Below, piece by piece: positions 6,880 through 10,661 of a stretch of 10,661 nucleotides of DNA. This stretch comes from Coriobacteriales bacterium (lineage in GTDB: Bacteria; Actinomycetota; Coriobacteriia; Coriobacteriales; CADBOM01), in NCBI GenBank assembly GCA_017515355.1, contig JAFWGD010000179.1, positions 1 through 10,661 of the forward strand, read 5' to 3'. The notes below the pieces were generated by a model, which made no database searches, had not been told where the DNA came from, and was given only the letters and a program-made list of their open reading frames with translations. Within the stretch, counting starts at the first letter, position 1. Each line of letters starts with the position of its first letter. Made by a program: the position numbers and the translations under genes.

Positions 6880-7881
6880 TCACTGCCACGCCAGCTTCAG
6901 CGAGCGCTTGGAGAGTGCGAACGTCATCCCGTCGACGACCGTCTTGCCGATGACGAGCTCTCCGCCAGCCGCTACCGCTGCGCGTGCGCAGACGTTGTCG
7001 GTGCCGGTGACTCCCTTGACGAAGCCCGAGGAGGAGAAGTCGCCCTCCTGGGCGTTGAGCGTATCCGAATCGAATGTGACGAGTTCGAGCCTGCGCGCGG
7101 CGGCGAATGCGAGGAGCCCCTCCTCGTTGGCCTTGAGGTCGATGCTCGCGATGAACGCGATGGAGAGCGGATCGATGGCATTCTCTGCGAGGAATCTCAT
7201 CGCCGCTGCCTCGATCGCCTCGCGACTGGTTCCGCGCCTGCAGCCGATGCCGAGGATGTAGGCGCGCGGGATCAGATGCAATGCGCCCTCAGGGGCCTGG
7301 TTGCCGATGAAGATGCTGGCGGCGCCAGGGCTTCCCGCCTCTACGAGGCCCTGCGGAGCGTTTCCTGAAATTGGCAGCTCGCTTGCGTAGCTCACGCTGC
7401 CACCAGCGAGAAGCGCACTCGAAATCTCCTTGATGGCCTGCGGATTCGCCACCGCAAGGCCTTGGGAGACCGCCCAGCTGTCGATGGCGAAGACGCCGCG
7501 GACGTCGGTCGCCGTGGTGACGACGGGAGTCGCTCCGCAAAAGCGCGCGATGCGCTGCGCCAGCTGGTTGGCTCCGCCGATATGCCCAGAGAGCACCGGG
7601 ATGCAGAAACGCGAGCCCTCGTCGATGCAGATCACCGCGGGGTCGGTAGCCTTCGATGCGAGATGCGGAGCTATCGAGCGCACGCAGATGCCGAGCGCGC
7701 CTACGAACAGCAGCGCGTCGGAGGTGCCGAAGCGCTCGGCGGTCCACTCCCCGTGGTTAGCCTTGCCCTCGCCGAAGCCGCGCGCGACATCGACTCGCTC
7801 GCCTTCGGCTTCTAGGGCGGCGGCAATCCTGCTGGCGAGCTCCAGCCCGCCATCGGTGAATGCGATCGTCGAGATTCTCAA
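6880..7881 (-). CDS. cbiG: Cobalt-precorrin-5A hydrolase CbiG (TTG start)
   Basis: CbiG opens the delta-lactone of cobalt-precorrin-5A and releases the two-carbon unit as acetaldehyde, a step specific to the anaerobic route. Visible motifs: an N-terminal domain with ALGICVRSIAP (62-72), then VLSGHIGGAN (96-105) and VTTATD (121-126), and a C-terminal CobE-like domain with ILGIGCRRGTS (209-219), VTGTDNVCARAA (291-302) and GKTVVDGMTFAL (312-323). I place the start at the TTG at 7881-7879, giving 333 residues. It forms a TTGA overlap with the cbiF stop, and the protein then begins RISTIAFTDGG, as expected for the family. No ATG or GTG start is plausible there. The only upstream in-frame ATG (7971) would add 30 residues that are a shadow of the cbiF end. 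No strong ribosome site precedes the TTG, so it probably depends on reinitiation after cbiF. Function is sure; the start is likely. Confidence 0.94.
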   Translation of the reverse strand: MRISTIAFTDGGLELASRIAAALEAEGERVDVARGFGEGKANHGEWTAERFGTSDALLFVGALGICVRSIAPHLASKATDPAVICIDEGSRFCIPVLSGHIGGANQLAQRIARFCGATPVVTTATDVRGVFAIDSWAVSQGLAVANPQAIKEISSALLAGGSVSYASELPISGNAPQGLVEAGSPGAASIFIGNQAPEGALHLIPRAYILGIGCRRGTSREAIEAAAMRFLAENAIDPLSIAFIASIDLKANEEGLLAFAAARRLELVTFDSDTLNAQEGDFSSSGFVKGVTGTDNVCARAAVAAGGELVIGKTVVDGMTFALSKRSLKLAWQ

Positions 7882-8639
7882 TGTGCGCTCGCTTTGCGGT
7901 ACTCGGTGGTGAACGTGGGATCGTAGAGCTTGGAGCGGTCGTATGCGCTGTCGAGGAAGCCGCCGACGCATACGAGCGCGGTTTTGGTGATGTTGTTGTC
8001 CATCGCGGTTTGCGCGAGGGTGCCTACGGTGCAGCGGAAGACCTTCTCATCTGGCCAGGTGGCCTTGTAGACGAGCGCAGCCGGGGTATCTTCGGTGTAG
8101 GCGCCTCCCGCGACGAGCTCTTCCTGCAGCCTCTCGAGCATGCCCGTCGAGAGGAAAATCACCATCGAGCAACCGTGGGATGCCATCTTCGCCATCGCCT
8201 CGCCGCTGGGGACGGGGGTGCGTCCCTCGAGTCGCGTGATGATTACGCTCTGCGAAACCTCGGGAAGAGTGTACTCGGCCTTGAGAGCCGCGGCTGCTCC
8301 GCAGAAGCTTGAGACGCCGGGGGTGTAGTCGTATTCGATGCCGTGCTCGTCGAGGATGTCCATCTGCTCGCGGATCGCGCCGTAGAGGCAGGGATCGCCG
8401 GTGTGCAGGCGCACGGTCTTCAGCCCTACGGCTTCCGCACGCAGCATGACCTCGATAACATCTTCGAGCGTCATCGTCGCGCTGTTGTGGATCTCGCAGC
8501 CCTGCTTGGCCATGGCCAGCAGCTCGGGATTGACGAGGCTGCCGGCGTAGATGATGACGTCGGCGCTCTCGAGGTGCTTGGCGCCCCTGAGCGTGATGAG
8601 GTCGGTTGCGCCGCTTCCGGCTCCAACGAAGTGAATCAT
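7878..8639 (-). CDS. cbiF: Cobalt-precorrin-4 C11-methyltransferase CbiF/CobM
   Basis: CbiF methylates C11 of cobalt-precorrin-4 with SAM, giving cobalt-precorrin-5A. The 253-residue protein shows VGAGSGATDLITLRG (5-19), YAGSLVNPELL (31-41), RLHTGDPCLYGAIREQ (77-92), TPGVSSF (106-112), ITRLEGRTPVP (134-144) and YKATWPDEKV (191-200), which together are diagnostic of CbiF/CobM. I choose the ATG at 8639-8637 over the in-frame ATG at 8654-8652. The former overlaps the cbiD stop in the ATGA manner used throughout this operon, has GGAAGGAA just upstream and starts with the expected MIHFVGAG. The first glycine motif reads GAGSG where GAGPG is more usual, a mild variation. The stop overlaps the cbiG TTG. 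There are no gaps or frameshifts. Confidence 0.96.
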   Translation of the reverse strand: MIHFVGAGSGATDLITLRGAKHLESADVIIYAGSLVNPELLAMAKQGCEIHNSATMTLEDVIEVMLRAEAVGLKTVRLHTGDPCLYGAIREQMDILDEHGIEYDYTPGVSSFCGAAAALKAEYTLPEVSQSVIITRLEGRTPVPSGEAMAKMASHGCSMVIFLSTGMLERLQEELVAGGAYTEDTPAALVYKATWPDEKVFRCTVGTLAQTAMDNNITKTALVCVGGFLDSAYDRSKLYDPTFTTEYRKASAH

Positions 8640-9772
8640 TGCCGTTCCTTCCATTCTTCGACGAGGGCCTTCCCCTCATCGCTCATACCCAGGCTGCCCG
8701 TGCGGTTGGTGAAGACCACGCAGCCGATTCTGTATGCGCCATCGACGCGATGCTCCAAGCGCGCCTGTATCGCCTCGATTATCCTCTCGACCACGGACTC
8801 CCTGAGTCCGCACTCCTCGAGGATGTCGAGGCACGCATCGCTGGTGGCCGCATCGAAGATCCGTGCGATGGTCTCTTGGCTCGCACCGCAGAAAGCCGCG
8901 TGTGCGGCGAAGATCTCGCAGCGGCAGTCGGCGACCTTCGAGTGCGTGTCCATGATGCCGCCGGCCACCTTGACCATCTTGCCGATGTGTCCGACGAGCA
9001 GCACTTCCGCAAAGCCCTCGCGCGCGATGCAGTCGAGCGTGTTGCCGATGAAGTTCGCGCATTTGACGGTGGGGATGCCCTCGGAAAGGCCCATCGTAGA
9101 GAGGAAGTTCTCGCCGTAGTTGCCAGGGGTGACGATCAGGCGCTTGCTGCCAGAGGCTGCGCAAGCGTGGATCTCAACTTCGAGGGAGTCCATCAGCGCC
9201 TTGAGGCTGCGCGGCTCTACGATGCCCGAGGTGCCGAGGACGGAGATGCCGCCTTCGATACCGATGTGCGGATTGAAGGTCTTCGCGGCCAGCTCGGCTC
9301 CATCGGGGATCTCGACGAGCACGCTGAAGCCGCCGGTGTAGCCGAGGTCTTCGGCGACGGCCATCACCTCGCTCGCGATCATCTTCCGCGGGCCTGAGTT
9401 TATAGCCGCGTTGCCGACGGGCTGGTCGAGCCCGGGCTTGGTCACCCTGCCGACTCCGTGTCCGCCGTCGATCTCGACTCCGCGTTCGATGAGCGCGACG
9501 GTGGAGGTGACCTCGGTTCCGTTGGTCACGTCGTAGTCATCTCCGGCGTCCTTGAAGACACCGCAGGTCGCGCACCCATCGCCGAGCTCCATGCGGCTCA
9601 GCTCGACATCGACTTCGAGGCCGGCTGGGGTCATCAGCGAGACGTTTGTCTGCTCCTCGCCGGTCAGCAGGGCGATTGCGGCGGCTTTGGCGGCCAGCGC
9701 AGCGCAAGTGCCGGTGGTGAATCCACGGCGCAGCTTCTCGGTTCCGGAGTAGACGTAATGCTCGAAAGCCAT
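8636..9772 (-). CDS. cbiD: Cobalt-precorrin-5B C1-methyltransferase CbiD
   Basis: CbiD methylates C1 of cobalt-precorrin-5B with SAM to give cobalt-precorrin-6A. It belongs only to the anaerobic pathway, so it fixes the type of route encoded here. The 378-residue product shows LRRGFTTGTCAA (14-25), KDAGDDYDVTNG (74-85), GVGRVTKPGL (106-115), PVGNAAINSGPRKMI (118-132), FNPHIGIEGGISVLGTSGI (166-184), VTPGNYGE (214-221), GHIGKMVKVAGG (261-272) and DTHSKVADCR (275-284). These are the conserved CbiD blocks in the right order. In the KDAGDD block, Tyr80 stands where I recall proline being usual. The ATG at 9772-9770 follows AGAGG by 5 bases. That site overlaps the stop codon of the preceding gene, pointing to coupling with it. 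The stop overlaps the cbiF start by four bases. Confidence 0.97.
   Translation of the reverse strand: MAFEHYVYSGTEKLRRGFTTGTCAALAAKAAAIALLTGEEQTNVSLMTPAGLEVDVELSRMELGDGCATCGVFKDAGDDYDVTNGTEVTSTVALIERGVEIDGGHGVGRVTKPGLDQPVGNAAINSGPRKMIASEVMAVAEDLGYTGGFSVLVEIPDGAELAAKTFNPHIGIEGGISVLGTSGIVEPRSLKALMDSLEVEIHACAASGSKRLIVTPGNYGENFLSTMGLSEGIPTVKCANFIGNTLDCIAREGFAEVLLVGHIGKMVKVAGGIMDTHSKVADCRCEIFAAHAAFCGASQETIARIFDAATSDACLDILEECGLRESVVERIIEAIQARLEHRVDGAYRIGCVVFTNRTGSLGMSDEGKALVEEWKERQ
8645..8652 (-). promoter_or_regulatory. Ribosome binding site of cbiF
   Basis: GGAAGGAA lies 5 bases before the ATG at 8639. The competing in-frame ATG at 8654 partly overlaps this site, which argues that 8639 is the true start. 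Confidence 0.8.
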
Positions 9773-9777
9773 CAGAG

Positions 9778-9782
9778 CCTCT
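9778..9782 (-). promoter_or_regulatory. Ribosome binding site of cbiD overlapping the upstream stop
   Basis: AGAGG lies 5 bases before the cbiD ATG and shares bases with the TAG stop (9781-9783) of the preceding gene. A ribosome ending there would sit on the cbiD start region, consistent with coupling of the two genes. Confidence 0.6.
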
Positions 9783-10661
9783 ATCCCAGCCTGCGGGCGA
9801 TGTCGATCAGCTTCGAGGACATGTCGTCGAAGCGCTGCTCGAGTTCGTCATCGGAAAATGCCGCGGGGAGTGCCGCGCACTTCTTGGCGATGACCTCGGT
9901 GATGTTTGTGTTGCCGTTTCTGAACCAGCCGGCGAAGTAGTTGCTATGGAAGCTGCTTCCCGACGAGATGAAGGAACGCGGGTTGACGAAGACGATGACG
10001 TCGAAGATGTTCGCACCGTAGTCGGAGAGCGCCGCATGGTACTCGAGGCTGCGCTTGCTCGGACGCGGGTCATCCATTTCTGGTTCGCCGTCGTTTGAGG
10101 CGGGTTCATCCTCCGATGCCTTCGACAACGCGTCGTTCATGATCTCGACGTGCTCGCTCCAGCCGCGCACGTCGATGACGTATGCGCTGCTGGGAGCCAG
10201 GATCACCATGTCTGCGCTCGGGTCGAAGCGGTCCTCCGTCGAGGGAAGGCGCAGGTTGGCAAGCGGCACTATGCGCGCTCCTGCCATGCGCGGGTCGCCG
10301 CCGTCGATCGCCTTGCGCAGGATCTCGAAGACGTCGAAGCGCTCGATGATGTGCTTATCCGTGGGAGTCGGGGAGGGATAGGCGCTCGGGATGAGCTCGA
10401 AGGTGCCGTCGCTGGCGTAGCGAGGCTCGAGCGAATGGCCCTCGTCCGGCTCTTCGCCATCGGTGCGAAGCCCGATTTGCGCGCCTACGTTCCAGCTGCC
10501 GGATAGATATCTGCTGCGAGCGATGGAGCCGAGCGGCTTGCGCGTCGGGCCGATGCTCTCGTTGAGCTCGTCGATTTCCATCTCCTTGGCCAGGACCTGC
10601 TTGGAAAGCGATCGCCTCTTGAGCGCTTTGAGCTTGCCGAGCGAGTCGATTTGCGCGTTTA
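9781..10661 (-). CDS. Unrecognised protein with a possible NERD-like nuclease core (5' end outside window)
   Basis: The frame is open from the right edge: 292 codons can be read from 10659 to the TAG at 9783-9781. The first in-frame ATG (10581) is probably internal. The 26 upstream codons look coding and charged, and no separated ribosome site precedes that ATG. Residues below are counted from that ATG. No signal peptide or membrane segment is visible. A lysine/leucine-rich, coil-like start precedes a region with RIVPLANLRLP (103-113) and SADMVILAPSSAYVIDVRGW (122-141), then an acidic low-complexity stretch (153-178) and IFDVIVFVNP (192-201). The D-x(12)-D-x-R spacing inside two beta strands resembles the D...E-x-K core of NERD-type PD-(D/E)XK domains, with K replaced by R. 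This is inference from pattern, so function and activity are uncertain. It lies 8 bases upstream of cbiD and no known cobalamin role is evident. Confidence 0.75.
   Translation of the reverse strand, partial: NAQIDSLGKLKALKRRSLSKQVLAKEMEIDELNESIGPTRKPLGSIARSRYLSGSWNVGAQIGLRTDGEEPDEGHSLEPRYASDGTFELIPSAYPSPTPTDKHIIERFDVFEILRKAIDGGDPRMAGARIVPLANLRLPSTEDRFDPSADMVILAPSSAYVIDVRGWSEHVEIMNDALSKASEDEPASNDGEPEMDDPRPSKRSLEYHAALSDYGANIFDVIVFVNPRSFISSGSSFHSNYFAGWFRNGNTNITEVIAKKCAALPAAFSDDELEQRFDDMSSKLIDIARRLG

Noticed and set aside
6325..7368. Long plus-strand open frame (347 codons) opposite cbiG and cbiH
   Set aside because: It lies opposite two clearly recognised genes, has no recognisable motifs and is rich in the Arg/Glu/Asp/Ala patterns typical of antisense frames in high-GC DNA.
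7882..7971. Upstream ATG start for cbiG at 7971
   Set aside because: The extra residues are a shadow of the cbiF C-terminus and lack family similarity. The TTGA overlap at 7881 fits better.
8640..8654. Upstream ATG start for cbiF at 8654
   Set aside because: It lies within the ribosome binding site of the ATG at 8639 and adds five residues before the conserved MIHFVGAG start.
10579..10581. ATG as the true start of the nuclease-like gene
   Set aside because: The frame remains open and coding-like to the window edge. The AAGGAG before this ATG abuts it with no spacing, so the start is most likely outside the window.

Overview
This window is almost entirely one minus-strand operon encoding the anaerobic (early cobalt insertion) branch of cobalamin (vitamin B12) biosynthesis. 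All convincing genes run right to left. The high G+C content by eye, dense overlapping genes, frequent GAGG/AAGGAG-type Shine-Dalgarno sites and anaerobic-type enzyme set suggest a high-GC anaerobe. My best guess is a Coriobacteriia-type actinobacterium (Eggerthellaceae/Atopobiaceae style). That assignment is an inference from style and gene set, not from a marker gene.

Layout in transcription order, from 10661 down to 1: (i) the 3' part of an unrecognised gene whose product carries a stretch resembling a NERD / PD-(D/E)XK nuclease-like core (9781 to the right edge); (ii) cbiD; (iii) cbiF; (iv) cbiG, with a probable TTG start; (v) cbiH; (vi) cbiJ; (vii) a fused cbiE-cbiT; (viii) cbiA/cobB; (ix) cbiP/cobQ; (x) btuR/cobO; (xi) cbiC, cut by the left edge only a few codons before its expected end. 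The junctions are very tight: six 4-base start/stop overlaps, one 1-base overlap, and gaps of 8, 12 and 40 bases. This fits a single polycistronic message with translational coupling. No gap exceeds 40 bases, so no promoter, riboswitch or terminator is visible. The operon's control region must lie to the right of the window.

Together the genes cover the pathway from cobalt-precorrin-3 to adenosylcobyric acid. CbiH contracts the ring, CbiF methylates C11, CbiG opens the lactone and releases the two-carbon fragment, CbiD methylates C1, and CbiJ reduces the ring. CbiT and CbiE methylate C15 (with decarboxylation) and C5, and CbiC moves the C11 methyl group to C12. CbiA amidates a and c, BtuR adds the adenosyl ligand, and CbiP amidates b, d, e and g. 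CbiL, a cobalt chelatase, the uroporphyrinogen III methyltransferase and the nucleotide-loop genes (cbiB, cobU, cobS, cobT, cobD) are not in this window.

Most of the window is a well-understood pathway, and I do not see a new system in it. The least explained element is the nuclease-like gene at the right edge, directly upstream of and apparently coupled to cbiD.
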